This document shows positions 1-11,968 of a stretch of DNA of 64,000 nucleotides, in pieces. The stretch's first letter is position 1. Each line of letters starts with the position of its first letter. This DNA is from Impatiens glandulifera. Lineage: Eukaryota; Streptophyta; Magnoliopsida; Ericales; Balsaminaceae. The position numbers and the translations under genes are program-made. The notes under the pieces are model-generated. The model was not told the DNA's origin, did no database searches, and saw only the letters and a list, made by a program, of their open reading frames with translations. The stretch is taken from positions 25,147,348 through 25,211,347 of the forward strand of contig NC_061870.1 of the NCBI RefSeq assembly GCF_907164915.1, read 5' to 3'.

Positions 1-34
1 AGAAGAAAGACAAATAAATCCAAATAATTAGTAC

Positions 35-1708
35 CTTTTGAATCCATTTGAAGATAGGAGGGACTGCCCAAGAATCCTTGTAAATAAGTGCCCCAAGCCC
101 TTTTGGAAAAACCCTTGGAATGTTATCTGTAAATCCCCCACCTGTAATGTGAGCTATTCCTTTAACACCTCCTTGGCTTATAATGTCAAGTACCTTTTTC
201 ATGGACAAACAAACAAGCAAACAAAAAGTTAGATCATTTATCAAGATAAGAGAAGCACATTTGTGTAAATGAGAGAAATAGTAGACCTGTTTTACGTAAA
301 TAACAGTAGGAGCCATAAGAGCTTGACCTAAGGTGATGTTTTCACCTGGAAGTTCATCCTTTAGGGAGAGTCCACTTTTATCCAAAACTCTGTATAAGAA
401 AAACCAACATAACATGATGTGATTACAATATTTGAATAACTGTTAAAAGATATATATATATACCTTCTAACAAGAGAGTAACCATTAGAATGAACACCAC
501 TAGATGGCAGCCCAATGAGAACGTCGCCAACTGTGATGTTTTTCCCATCAATGACAGACTCCTTCTTAACTATACCAACAGCAAAGCCACTTAGATCGTA
601 CTCTCCATCAGCATAGAAGCCCGGCATCTCTGCAGTCTGCAGTTCATATACAGATTACAGATGTAGCCCAAAATCAAACCTACATAAATAAGATACCAAG
701 GAAGGAAGGAAGGAACTCAAAAGTACCTCTCCCCCCAAAAGAGTGCAATCAGATTGTTGGCAACCATCAACAATTCCTCTTATAACCTATCAATTAACAC
801 ACATCAAAACCTCTTAAAATCTAAAATCAAGACCACGAAATTTTATTTAATGTTACCTTTTCAGCAAGATCCACATCAAGACGGCTTGTGGCAAAGTAAT
901 CAAGGAAAAACAAAGGCTTTGCTCCAGAAGTAATAATATCATTGACGCTCATTGCAACCTAGAGGAGAGACCATTGTTAAGAGTTTAGTTCAATGTGTTA
1001 GTTGCAAGCAACAACAATTTTCTATCGAAAAACAAGATTTGATTTGTCTTAAATGTGTAACAACAGGTGATTTATGAAACTTACCAGATCAATCCCAATA
1101 GTATCATGAATTCCAGATTCAAATGCTAACTTAAGCTTTGTCCCCACACCATCTGTACCAGCCACAAGATAAGAATCACCTGAAAAGAAGAAGAAAAAGA
1201 AGTAGAATATAAATATTAAAGCACCAAAGTATGAACAGTGTAACTAAGATGGATTACAAGACCAGTATTTATATTCTTGGTTGGGAAATTATCGCTCCTT
1301 ATTAACAGCAGTAAAACAAAATAGGGTGGTGGATGCCTCCGGCAATTTCTTAGACAATTGACATTAAGGAAACAACTAACAAAAAGAAGGAATACCCAGA
1401 GGGAAAAGTCCTCCAAAGCCACCGATTCCTGGCGCCATTTTTGCAATTCTTCTCACAAGTTCAGAACCTGCATCTATGTCAACTCCTGCGTCCTTGTAAG
1501 TTAGACCAGAAACTCCACTTTCACCAGTTGACATGTGGACTATCATCCCAGTGTTTGATCTTTTATTATTAGCACCTAGTGCAGGAAACCTTTTCAAACC
1601 GCAAATTGGCCTGTAAGACAACTTTGGTGCTGCAAGTGCAACCTGAGCCTTATTCAAATCAGGTAAGCATCCGGAAAGACCTGTCTTTGCTACGAAGGAT
1701 GCAGACAT
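35..1708 (-). CDS. PUR5: Phosphoribosylformylglycinamidine cyclo-ligase (AIR synthase), plastid type; 3' end beyond window
   Basis: AIR synthase closes the imidazole ring in the fifth step of de novo purine synthesis (FGAM + ATP to AIR), in plastids in plants. Seven exons read in frame on the minus strand: 1708-1396, 1179-1085, 958-857, 786-727, 636-464, 389-287 and 193-35, all with GT-AG borders; together 335 residues of an enzyme that is about 390 aa in Arabidopsis, so roughly the last 55-60 residues lie off the left edge. The first ~50 residues look like a transit peptide. Family motifs follow in order: [60 protein letters not shown] and [18 protein letters not shown]. No frame break is seen. 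The start is the first ATG, ~130 nt downstream of a TATA box. Exon 7's acceptor has a weak pyrimidine tract but is the only one keeping frame. Identity is near certain; exon ends are by eye. Confidence 0.93.
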
Positions 1709-1833
1709 GACGGAAAAACAGGTTCAGGAAAGCAGAGATGAAGGAGGGACACGAGATAGATGGAAGAGAATTTAAAGGGAGGATGTCCAAGGTTGTGCGG
1801 CGGCTGGGAGGGAAAAGAAATGGAGTTCAGGGT

Positions 1834-1846
1834 TTTATATAAAAAA
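1834..1846 (-). promoter_or_regulatory. Putative TATA box of the AIR synthase gene
   Basis: On the minus strand this reads TTTTTTATATAAA-like sequence, about 130 nt upstream of the ATG at 1708. It is the only TATA-type motif between the ATG and the TAA-rich array. Position and match are seen; promoter function is inferred. Confidence 0.45.
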
Positions 1847-1849
1847 CTA

Positions 1850-2570
1850 AAAATAATAATAATTATAATACTAAAAATAAAAATAAAAGTAATATTAATA
1901 ATAAAAAAATAATAATAATAAGTAAAATACAAATAATAACAATAATAATAACGATAATGAAAATAATAATAATAAAAAAAATAATATTAATTAAAAGATA
2001 ATAATAAAAATAATAATAATAAGAAGAAAATAATAAGAAGAAAAATAATGATAATAAAAAATGAGTAACGATAAAATAATAATAATAATAGCATAACAAT
2101 AAAAATAATAAAATAATAATAATAAAAATAAAAGTAATAATAATAATAAAAAATAGTACTAAACATAATAATAAAAATAATAATAATGATAATAAAATAA
2201 TAATAATAATAACATAACAATAATAATAATAAAATAATAATAATAAAAGAAATAATAATAAATAAAAATAAAAATAGTACTAAACATAATAATAAAAATA
2301 ATAATAATGATAATAAAATAATAATAATAATAACATAACAATAATAATAATAAAATAATAATAATAAAAGAAATAATAATAAATAAAAATAAAAATAGTA
2401 CTAAAAAATAATAAATAATAATGATAATAATAATAATTAAAATACTAATACTAATAATAAAAACAATAAAAATAAAAATAATAATAATAAAAATACTAAT
2501 AATAAATAATTAAAATATTAATAATATCAATAATAATAAAAATAATATTAATAACAAAAATAATAATTTT
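1850..2570. repeat. TAA/AAT-rich array with a 121-bp higher-order period
   Basis: About 720 bp of almost pure A/T made of imperfect AAT/TAA triplets. Within it the landmark TAGTACTAAACATAATAATA recurs at 2154 and 2275, with a third diverged landmark (TAGTACTAAA) at 2396. The spacing is exactly 121 bp, so whole ~121-bp blocks duplicated in tandem on top of the triplet repeat; a more diverged block precedes 2154. It lies directly upstream of the AIR synthase promoter. Tyr/Ile-rich open frames through it on the minus strand are repeat artefacts. Confidence 0.9.
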
Positions 2571-2589
2571 AATGGTGTAGATGGTAAGC

Positions 2590-4540
2590 AAAATTATTTC
2601 ATCTTTGCTTGTTCAAAGAGTGTAGGAAAGCAACAACAAGGTCTAAAATTTTTTTAAACCTAGACCTATCACTAAGACCAATCTTAAAATTAAGATTAAT
2701 GTAGTTATTAGGAATGAATGAAAATTTGTGATAACAAGTGTATGTCTTGAGCATAACCATACATTAAGCCCTGAAAGACACGACATATTAGATCTTACAA
2801 AGTAATGGACATACATGCAAAGAAGAGATTGTAATTAAACGATGAAGCCATAATAAATTTGGCCAAAAGTTTTTAATCGTTTGTAGTGGAAACTGGAGGG
2901 TATGATAACCTGTCATTTTATGAGAGAACATGTAGAAATTACATTATAGAAGCTCAAAGATTGAGGTTAAAGAGTGAGAATGTTGAATCACTCAATAATT
3001 ATTTCTTAAGAATGTAAAGTAGGAACTCTAACTTTTTCTACTTTGTTGATTTGGACGAGGAATCCCGAATTACAAAAGTGTTTTGGGTTGATGGAAAGTG
3101 CATGATTGCCTATGAGTATTTCTCTAATGTTATCACTTTTGATACAACCTATTTGACTAATCGCTATGACATGTTTTTTGCTCCATTTGTTGGGGTCAAT
3201 CATCATGGTCAATCCATTTTACTTGAATGTGGCTTATTGTCAAGTGAAGATACAGAGTCTTTCACTTGATTGTTCAAAGTTTGGTTGACATGTATACTTG
3301 ATCGAGCTCTAAATGCCATAATCACAGACCAATATTGATCCATGACAATTGCAATTGAAAAGTATTTTATAAAGTTCATCATCGTTTTTTTTGTGGCATA
3401 TCATTATGAAACTTCCTACAAAATTTGAAAATAATGCTGAATACAAACTAATAAAGAAAAGACTGAAAACATTATATACAATTCCATTATTATTCAACAA
3501 TGCGAAAATAATTGAACGAGACTATTATATGATTATCAGCTGGAATATATTGTCTGGTTGAATTTTTTATTTTTGGAAATATCTAAATGGATATTTATTT
3601 ATGTGAAAAGTCATTTTTGGGCAGGGATGTCCACATCTCAATGGAGTGAAAGTATGAACGCATTTTTTTACGATTTTGTGCACTCCAAAACATCTCTCAA
3701 ACAATTCATGGAGCAATATGATAAGGCTTTGTTGAAGAATATTGAGAAAGAAAAGAAACTGAATTTTCAATCGTTTAATTCTACCATACTAATTGTGTGT
3801 GGTTATGTTTTTTAAAGACAATTATAAGGCTTCTACACTCAAGAGATATTAAAGTTGTTCCAACAAGAAGTTAGAGGGATGATGTTATGTAATATCTCCA
3901 CATTGAAAGAGGAAAAGACAACTATTATATTTCAAGTTGAGGAGAGGTTTTGGGGATTGTTGGTGAAAATTTAAGAGATATTTTTACAAAGCGCACTATA
4001 CTGAACTGAAATGCAATGTTAAATGTCAATGTTGAATGTTTGAGTTCAGAGGTATTTTGTGTAGACATCTTGGATGTGTTGAGAAAATTGAGGGTGAATG
4101 AGATACCATTGTTTTTTTTTATCATAGACTAGTTGCGTAAAGATATTAAGTGTGGGTATCAAATTATCACTAACATTTACGATTTAGATATATCTATGGA
4201 AGAAAAATGTTACAATAGTACATAACCCAATTAATGCAAGAGGTTCAACACATTAGAGCAAAATCTGAAAAAAAAATGTTCTTTATTGCTCAACGGCTTA
4301 AAAGTCTTCAAAGTAATAATTTATGTTTATGGAATATAATCATGGAAGGGCATAAAAAGGCACAGAAGTATCTCCAGACAAAGAAATAGAAGTATCTCCA
4401 TCAACATGAATTTTTATACACTCTTTTGTGAAAGTAAGAGCTTGATGTCGACCACCAACTAAGAAAAAACATTATTTCATTGAGAAAATTGTGAGGAAGT
4501 CGACCACCAACTCGAGATCCCGAAAGAATATTTGACTGTA
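2590..4540 (+). pseudogene. Decayed FAR1/FHY3-like (MULE-derived transposase) gene
   Basis: Fragments of a FAR-RED IMPAIRED RESPONSE1 family protein appear in order on the plus strand but in shifting frames with stops. Near 2590-2830 is the FAR1 DNA-binding region (FACSKSVGKQQQGLK, then VCLEHNHTLSPERHD). Near 3050-3350 is the transposase-like core (VFWVDGKCMIAYEYF, then VITFDTTYLTNRYDMFFAPF, then a degraded ITD). Near 3610-3770 is the segment WAGMSTSQWSESMNAFFYDF. Near 4010-4160 is a SWIM-type zinc finger (CQC, then FEFRGILCRH) followed by VLRKLRVNEIP and LRKDIKCGY. The family descends from Mutator-like transposases; functional members are transcription factors in light signalling. This copy has frameshifts, a large insertion or deletion near 3350-3560 and several stops, so it is non-functional. 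I cannot tell a dead host gene from a dead MULE. Confidence 0.85.
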
Positions 4541-4773
4541 TTATTCTTTATCTTAGTTGTTTACCATGTTATGTTTAATAAAAGTTTTGAATTTTTTTTT
4601 GTTTCATCATACAACTTCAATTCCAACATCAACTCCACAACCATACGTGAATGTCTACTACTCCATTGACATTTTTCCAGTCATCGCAACTTTTGCAAGT
4701 AGGGTCGACAATGAATGCACAAATAAATGTGAATGCCTACTACCCATTGACAATACAAAAGATTAAGGATTTT

Positions 4774-4882
4774 AATTTTGTAACATGATGTAATTTTGTA
4801 ACATGAAAATTTTGTAACATGGAAATTTTGTAACATGACAATTTTGTAACATGTTAATTTTTATAAACATGTTAATGTTGTA
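4774..4882. repeat. Short tandem repeat, ~17-bp unit
   Basis: Five to six imperfect copies of AATTTTGTAACATG plus 2-4 variable bases follow one another just beyond the FAR1-like remnant. A second set of short repeats based on AACATGACCATGTT with GGAC/GGAA linkers follows at about 5026-5105. Both are simple tandem repeats. Confidence 0.75.
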
Positions 4883-5123
4883 ACTCATAAGATAGGATTA
4901 CTAAAAAATTATGTTCTTGTTGATTTAGTATGTTCGAGACTTTTTTTTTATGTTCATTTGATTATTAAAAAAACTTATAAATAGGATTCTATTAAAAAAA
5001 TTATTTTTTTCTAAAAAAAGTCCTGAACATGACTATGTTCGGAACAAAAAAGTCAAACATGACCATGTTTTGGATAAAAATATCACGAACATGACCATGT
5101 CTGGGACTAAAATATCCATTAAC

Positions 5124-5252
5124 AATGTAATTTCCAATATAAAGAAATGGTATTAATTTTCAATTCATTTCATATATAATGTAGCAATCAAATAATGTAA
5201 TTTCCAATATAAAAAATGGTATTAATTTCCCATTCATTTCATATATAATGTT
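5124..5252. repeat. 70-bp tandem duplication
   Basis: AATGTAATTTCCAATATAAA and the ~50 bp after it (ending near CATTTCATATATAATGT) occur at 5124 and again at 5194, with few differences. A recent local duplication in non-coding DNA. Confidence 0.8.
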
Positions 5253-5299
5253 ACAATTTGTGTTCATTTATTTACATTTTCTCTAAAATTTTTGTCAAT

Positions 5300-6125
5300 G
5301 AAACGTAAATATTCAACAATAATGTTAAGTTCTGACATCAAGATGGTCGCACCATATTTTATCCTCAATGCCTCCATTACTCCAGTGAACTTAAAAAAAA
5401 TAAGTTTCAGGAGGTTAGTATAGAGAATTCTTAAACAATTAAAATGTTAAACAATAAACATGTTAAAAAAGTTACATTTTCTTCAATCTTGTTTCATCTC
5501 TTGTATATTTATCTAGTTGCCACATATAGTAGTTCCACCATCTATTTTATTATCTGGGTCTTGCCAATGAAATTTGAAAACGTTAAACGTGAATTCAGCT
5601 ATTGAAGCGACGATACTTGAGTCAACACTCTTCATGAAGTTCACAAAAACATGTTTCTGTTTTACCAGGATAAAAAAAAACATAAATGTGAAATATAAAC
5701 ACTTTTAGATACAAAAGTTCAGCTTATTACCAAGGCCTGGGATATATCATATTTTTCCTCCCAATATAAATATTCTTGCAATGGAAGGCTGTCAATTATT
5801 TGGATTTCTTTTTTTGCCATGATGCAAAAAAAAAATGAGAACATAGAAAGTTGACAACATATACTACAAAGTCTATTTTAAAATTATTGTCAATTGCATT
5901 TTTGTTTAGAATATTCTCCGGCATTTCGGTTGTTTTAGTAATGTCGTTGTTCTTCATATTTGGGTTATATAGTCTCATTTCCAATTGACTCGACAATTTC
6001 AATCTTCCTTTAGGAATCGATGACCAGTACGCCTTAACATACTCTTCATCTATTTTCACTTCCTCATCATTTCGCAGGAGGATCGCACTCCCTATGGTGG
6101 TCGAATGACCAGACCTATAGTTAAT
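5300..6125 (-). other. Unidentified coding-like remnant
   Basis: Read on the minus strand from 6125, the sequence looks protein-coding for about 80 residues (GHSTTIGSAILLRNDEEVKI, then EEYVKAYWSSIPKGRL). After frame changes come stretches such as FMKSVDSSIVAS and FHWQDPDNKIDGGTTI. Stops and shifts between segments argue against a living gene. I do not recognise a family. It lies ~0.8 kb beyond the FAR1-like remnant in the opposite orientation and could be a second gene of the same mobile element or an unrelated fragment. Confidence 0.35.
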
Positions 6126-6221
6126 TATTATTTTTAGTTAACCATAATAACATAATATTTTATATAAAAAAATATATAATTACTATAATTAATAATTACT
6201 TCACCTAAAAGTTTATCTCTA

Positions 6222-6223
<2 letters not shown>

Positions 6224-6293
<70 letters not shown>
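6224..6293. repeat. (AAT)n microsatellite
   Basis: About 23 uninterrupted AAT triplets. Its purity suggests it is young and length-variable. Confidence 0.97.
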
Positions 6294-6295
<2 letters not shown>

Positions 6296-6410
6296 CGGGT
6301 TGAACCTTTTTTTTTGAATTTTTAAAATTTTCTATTTTAAAATCACTCAACTCAAATTGTGATGGTCTAGATCAGAGGCATACGGTTTTGGTCATAGAAC
6401 CGGACTGATA

Positions 6411-7092
6411 TTAGTGAACCATAACTAAATTATTTGAATTAAAAAAAAAATTATAACAAGACATAGCAAACTAAATTCGTGACTATTCTGGGAAACATTT
6501 GATTGGAATTAAATGATCAAATCATCAATAGTTGTAAAAGACACAAAAATCCATTTAAAATAAAGTGAAAGAGATGGTTTAACTATAAAGATTTTCTTAT
6601 TGATGCTCTACTCTTCTCTTGTATTATTTTAAATAGCAATTTTATATATTCAAATAATATAAGAAATACCAAGGAATACTTTAATTTTAAAAAAATTAAT
6701 TATCTCATTAATCTATTATTAATAAAGACGTCTCTAATTAAATCTTATCCGGTGTTATCTTTCTAAATAAAAAAATAATAATTATTCAAGTCATTACCAC
6801 CACAATATTTTGGTAGGCCGATTATATTTTTACAATTTAATATATCACCAATATTTGGTTACAACTTTTCTTGGTTTGGAAATGCTCCTTTTGATTGTCT
6901 TTCAAACTAAGCATTAAAAACTTAAACCTATATACATATATATGTGTGCTGTATAATTATACGTGCATGCATAATTGGTCAACCGGCCAATTTCGTTTTA
7001 AATAATAAATAAATTGGTGGGTTTTTTTTAATAATTGATTTAGGTATATAGTTAGTTGCAATTAATATTAAAAACAAACTCAAATAATATTA
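6411..7092 (+). repeat. Diverged direct duplication, copy A
   Basis: About 680 bp that reappears in the same orientation at 11214-11968. Shared blocks in the same order include AACTAAATTCGTGACTAT, GGAAACATTTGATTGGAA, GTTGTAAAAGACACAAAAAT, CAATATTTTGGTAGGCC, TACAACTTTTCTTGG, GCATGCATAATTGGTCAACC and TTGATTTAGGTATATAGTTA. Between blocks are indels and substitutions, so the duplication is old. No open frame is shared. Confidence 0.85.
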
Positions 7093-9584
7093 AATGAATA
7101 ATAATAAAAATAAAAGATCAAAACCATTGAGGAATGCCAACAACCTATTAAAAGAGAGAAAAAGAATGCTCATAACTTATGGTTAATTATTCAATGAAAG
7201 GATTTAAAATAACATTTTACAACAAGAACACTATTTAATTAATTAATAACACGCTTAATAAGGCATGTCTTAAGGGATACGATCTCCCAAGTCCCAAATA
7301 GCCAAAATCCTTTCATTCATTAAATTAAATTAAATATAAAATATACATTCCTTGTTACTACCAATGCTCATTAAATAATAATAATAATATTACTATTATT
7401 AATACCAATTGTGATGCATTAAATCATTAATATTTTTTAATTTTGGTTTGTGTGGAAGCCAGCCTATGAAATGTTTACTTTGACTGACATTCTATGAAAT
7501 GGGATCTCTCATTTCCTTTTCCACTTTTCCACTCATATATTATTTTACATTATCATATCAACTTTATTATTTATATATAATGTCTTTCTTTATATTCATA
7601 TTTTATTTTATTATTTTATATATTAAAATAAATCTATATATTATGGATTAAGATAAATATCATTTTTGGTATTTTATATTCTATATGCAATTCTAAAGGA
7701 ATTATAAGTTAAATGGCTAAGGTTGACTTGTTTGTTATGTGGATTGTTAAAGCCTCAATCTTCTACTACTTGTTATTTGTTAATATATATATAATGTCCA
7801 TTGACAAATCTTATAAATTAAATTAGTTACTTCTGATATTTTATATGCTAACTATTATCATTTGAAAGTACTCTAGTCAGTTTTGATTTTTTTTTTTTTT
7901 TTTATGGTAGTTGATTTCTGAGTAAAATTACACTAAATGGGTTTTTAATTTTTTTTTTTTTAAAAGTGAAATGGAATTTATCTTAATTGTATACTACAAT
8001 TATTGTAAAGTGGTAAGCTATATCCATACTCTTTAGACAGTTTTAAATAAATCAAATTAATTAAAAAACTTCATTTATTAATTATTATCACCACTACCAA
8101 TAAAACAAAAAGAATTGTAATAGAAGAAGATTGTAGATAATTTATCAATCTCTGAGTATATTACTTTGATATATGATATACCAATTATTAAATTGAAATT
8201 ACATAATATGTTTTTATTATATTTTATATGGGATGATCGACAACCACAACATTTTAAGTTAATACATAATTGAGAATTGAATCCGTGACATTTAATCTCT
8301 TATTAATCACTCTATTTGAACTATCGTAATAGATTGAGAAATTATATAATATTTAATTTAATATATAAGACATAGAAGTGTTATTCAGCTCAACGGTAGT
8401 TTATCATCCTGACGTTTATCATCATAATTTCCTCAATTAATGTTAATTAATTTTAATGAGCATTTGAATCTCCCATTCTAATTGATCAAAACCATCTTAG
8501 TTTGGTGATGATTGATTGCATGTTATTTTAAGTAAATATTTAATTTATTTACTTTTAAATCATCCCAATTGTTCCCTGTGATAGATCCTTGTTTGTATTT
8601 ATTAGGAATTGGAATGTTTTATTTTTATGAAAATGAGAAAGAGGAATTAGAATAATTAATTAATTGCAATGCGATGTCGGTCTAGGCAGTGGCCATGGAG
8701 TGATATCATGTGCAGAGATCTTAATTATAAATAAATTAGGGTTAATTATATTATTAACAGTGAGATTAATTATTTTAACAATCCTTGACTTTTGTGATAG
8801 ATCGATCACCTGCAAACCACGTTCTTCTAATTAACAACTATAAAGTTTTTAGGGTTTCTGACCTAGTATATATCCTATTAGCTAAGTTAATTAATTATTT
8901 TATAAAAAAACTTAATTATTTTAAGTACAATCTAGTCATGTGATTTTCACGAGACTGTCTTCTTAAAGCTGTATTAATGTTTAATCTTGTTTGAAAATAG
9001 GGCTCATTCCATTGGAAAAGTTAACACCTATAATTTCACTATTATTATCACCATTTCAATTATGACATTTTTAGTGAAAATGGTATTGGTTTTGTTAAAT
9101 TGTATATACATATATTTTTTTTGGATTTTTTTTCTTAGTTTAAGATTATGATCCCATTTTTTTGAACATTAGAAGTTTAAGCCTGAATTTGTCAATGTCT
9201 CAAAATATGTATGAAATTTCATATAGGTACAAACTGATCATGTTCATGTGACAAAGACCACATGTTGTGTTTTAATAATTAGGTCTAACACTTTTTAATG
9301 GAGACCATATTTCTAATGAATTGATTTTTGTTATCCTGAAAATGTGCAAATTGCACAACAAATTAACCAAAATGATCATAAGGAGTTCATCTTAGTAAGG
9401 AAGGATCATATATAGAGGAAAATGATATAAATGAGATTAATGAGATTGTAGTACATGTTAAAAAATGTGACACAAAACTTTTTAGTTGTATTTTTATGAA
9501 TTTTTACTTATAACATTTTCATTTAATCATATCTTTTTAACCATCAAATTACAAATTCATTAATTAATACTAAAATACTCTTAT
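7093..9584. other. AT-rich intergenic stretch
   Basis: No open frame, RNA gene or recognisable element in about 2.5 kb. It has only homopolymer runs and short AT repeats. It is the left part of the interval between the two copies of the direct duplication. Confidence 0.7.
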
Positions 9585-9960
9585 TTTGGGAGTCAAAGAT
9601 TTTATCAAATATCTCGTTCTTGGGATGAAGCGTTATTTTCGGTGAAATATTTACGAAAGATATGTGAATGAAAAAATGTTGTATTATAGTTAGTCGTATG
9701 TGTCACGAGAATGTTGAATCGACAACTTAATTACTTTTGTTTTGTCGATGGTGACTAGTATTTAAATTTTTTGTGGAGTATTATTGAGATTCATTAGGTT
9801 GCCCGAGTTTTTTTGGTAATTATTGAAAAATTTGGATTGATGCGACTTTTTTGTATTTGGGTTACCATTCCAAAATTTTTTTACTATCTCGTAGGAGAGA
9901 AAGGATCAAACTTTCAATAAATGTAGTTGTCCGATGTGAAACTTTCTGAAATTTGTTTTC
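9585..9960 (+). mobile_element. LINE (L1-type) fragment, reverse-transcriptase 3' zinc-binding region
   Basis: The plus strand encodes, across stops and shifts, the C-terminal zinc-binding (zf-RVT) region of plant LINE reverse transcriptase: a degraded FFGWSVIHGEI-like stretch, a Cys pair in SRMCHENVE, an LLLFC/LLLHC block, then VTIPKF and ERKDQTF, corresponding to the family's W-IP---W-ERN-R-F ending. The same ~370 bp occurs in inverse orientation inside the LINE fragment at 45-46.5 kb, for example ATACAACATTTTTTCATTCA (as read on plus at 45.3 kb), which supports a dispersed element. 5'-truncated and dead. Confidence 0.65.
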
Positions 9961-11213
9961 CAGAAAACCAATTTTTCGGGGAGTTAATTGTTTGTTTGTT
10001 TTTTTTTTTTTTTTTTTTTGAGTATTTACGAGTTCTGAGCATCGTTTTTTTACTTTTATTTATCTTTCTTTTAATGTCATGTTTTATCGTTGTATTTAAA
10101 TGATTTTTGTATTATTTTTAATATACATAAAAAAATATATTATTTTTTACTTTAATCTTAAAATATTTAAATTTAAATATAAAAATATATTATAATAAAA
10201 CAAAAAAACTCAAAATTCAAATAATATTTTTTTTTATCAAACAAGATATGTTTGTAGAAGGGAATTGCATTAAAGAGAGACAGGGCGTTTGACTTCCAGA
10301 TGGAAGACATGTGAATCCTTTAATAATTGGACAAAAATCCTATATTAAACAAATAAAAAATTCTCAAAATCAAAGCTTGAAAAATAACATTATATATAGA
10401 AATGACTTAAATCAAGTAAAGGAGAAGGTAATGAGAATTTAAAGTTATAATATATGACAAAAGAGTTTATACTTGTTATTTTATTTTGCAGATCGAAATA
10501 CTTTCAAATTCTTTGTAACGACGATATTTGAATAAAATATTCGATATTGAGGCAAAACTTCCTTTATACAAAAAAAAAAATATATAATTTAATACATGAG
10601 GAGTAATAGGGGAGGTAATTAGATAGAAAATAATGTAACATTACCTAATTGGTTGAAAAAATAGAAGGATTTTTTTTTTCTAGTCATTTCCTCCCTCGTT
10701 CCTTTTTCTAAATTCTCCAAACCTATCATTTCTCTTAATATATATTTATATAAACAAATCAAATATCCAAATTGATTCAAACGGTAGGTAGGCAGCAAAT
10801 AAAAACAATTCATTATAAACACACCGAGAATAACCGACAAAATAAAAAAAGAAATTAGTGATTTTTACTGTCAAAGATCTAATTCGTTTTAGACAACAAA
10901 AAATGCAAGTGTTTTTTTTTTAATCGACTAAGTTAAACATAAAATTAAAAATTAAAAAACTGTCTTAAACTTCAAGTTCAACAAATAAGAAATAGTAACA
11001 ACAATTGAAAACAATAAGTCGGTGAACTTTTGAAACGATAGACATTTAGAATTCAATTGTTAAAAGTATAATAATGACAATGACTACACTAAAAAAAAGA
11101 TTAATTTGTTAACACATTATTATAAGGATGGAATATATTAGTATCATTAATGCATTCAAAGGAACATCATTAATAACGATGATAAAATCCCAGACATTAA
11201 AAAACATTTCCTA
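9961..11213. other. AT-rich intergenic stretch
   Basis: Contains a long T run near 9995-10019 and no supported gene. A 73-codon minus-strand open frame near 10619-10840 has no recognisable features and is taken as chance. Confidence 0.65.
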
Positions 11214-11968
11214 GTAGTGAACAATAACTAAATTGTTTGAATTTGAATATTATATACAATTTCAAAAAACAATCATAACAAGACGTGGAAAACTAAATTC
11301 GTGACTATTATAGGAAACATTTGATTGGAAATAAATGATAAAATCATTAATAGAGTTGTAAAAGACACAAAAATCAACCATTTTAAATAAAGTGAAAGAG
11401 ATGGCTTAACTATGAAAGATGATGTTCTTACGATTTCTTATATTCTAATAATATTTTTATTCGATAATAACTTCCTAAATTAAAAAAATATATATCAATA
11501 ATAATTATTCAAGTCAATAAAGCCACAATATTTTGGTAGGCCATTTATGCCATTATGGTTGTAATTTCAACCTCAAAAACAGGAAATATTTCTACCATTA
11601 TATATAATTAAATTAAAAATTATGAAGTCAACAACATTCTTTGTATGGAATACAATATATAACTCAGTGATTAATATTTAGAGCATTTGATTAATTCCAA
11701 TATTTGTTTACAACTTTTCTTGGTGTTAAAAGAAAAAGAAATTCCTTAGTTTAGGTAACTTTTGCTTCTTTTGATTGTATTTCAATTTTCAAACTAAACA
11801 TTAAAAACTTAATTAACCTATTTATATGAGCTGTATAATTATAAGTGCATGCATAATTGGTCAACCAATTTCATTTTAAATAATAAAAAAATCGGTGGGT
11901 TCTTATAATAATTGATTTAGGTATATAGTTAGATGCAATCAATATTAAAAACAAATTCAAATAGTATA
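11214..11968 (+). repeat. Diverged direct duplication, copy B
   Basis: Second copy of the 6411-7092 segment, about 4.8 kb downstream in the same orientation. Copy B is ~70 bp longer because of small insertions. Block order is preserved throughout, so this is a segmental duplication and not chance similarity of AT-rich DNA. Confidence 0.85.

Noticed and set aside
1863..2341. Several Tyr/Ile-rich minus-strand open frames
   Set aside because: Direct products of the TAA/AAT triplet array.
6411..11968. Interpretation of the 6.4-kb and 11.2-kb copies as LTRs of one retrotransposon
   Set aside because: No TG/CA ends, target duplication, primer site, purine tract or gag-pol traces between them.
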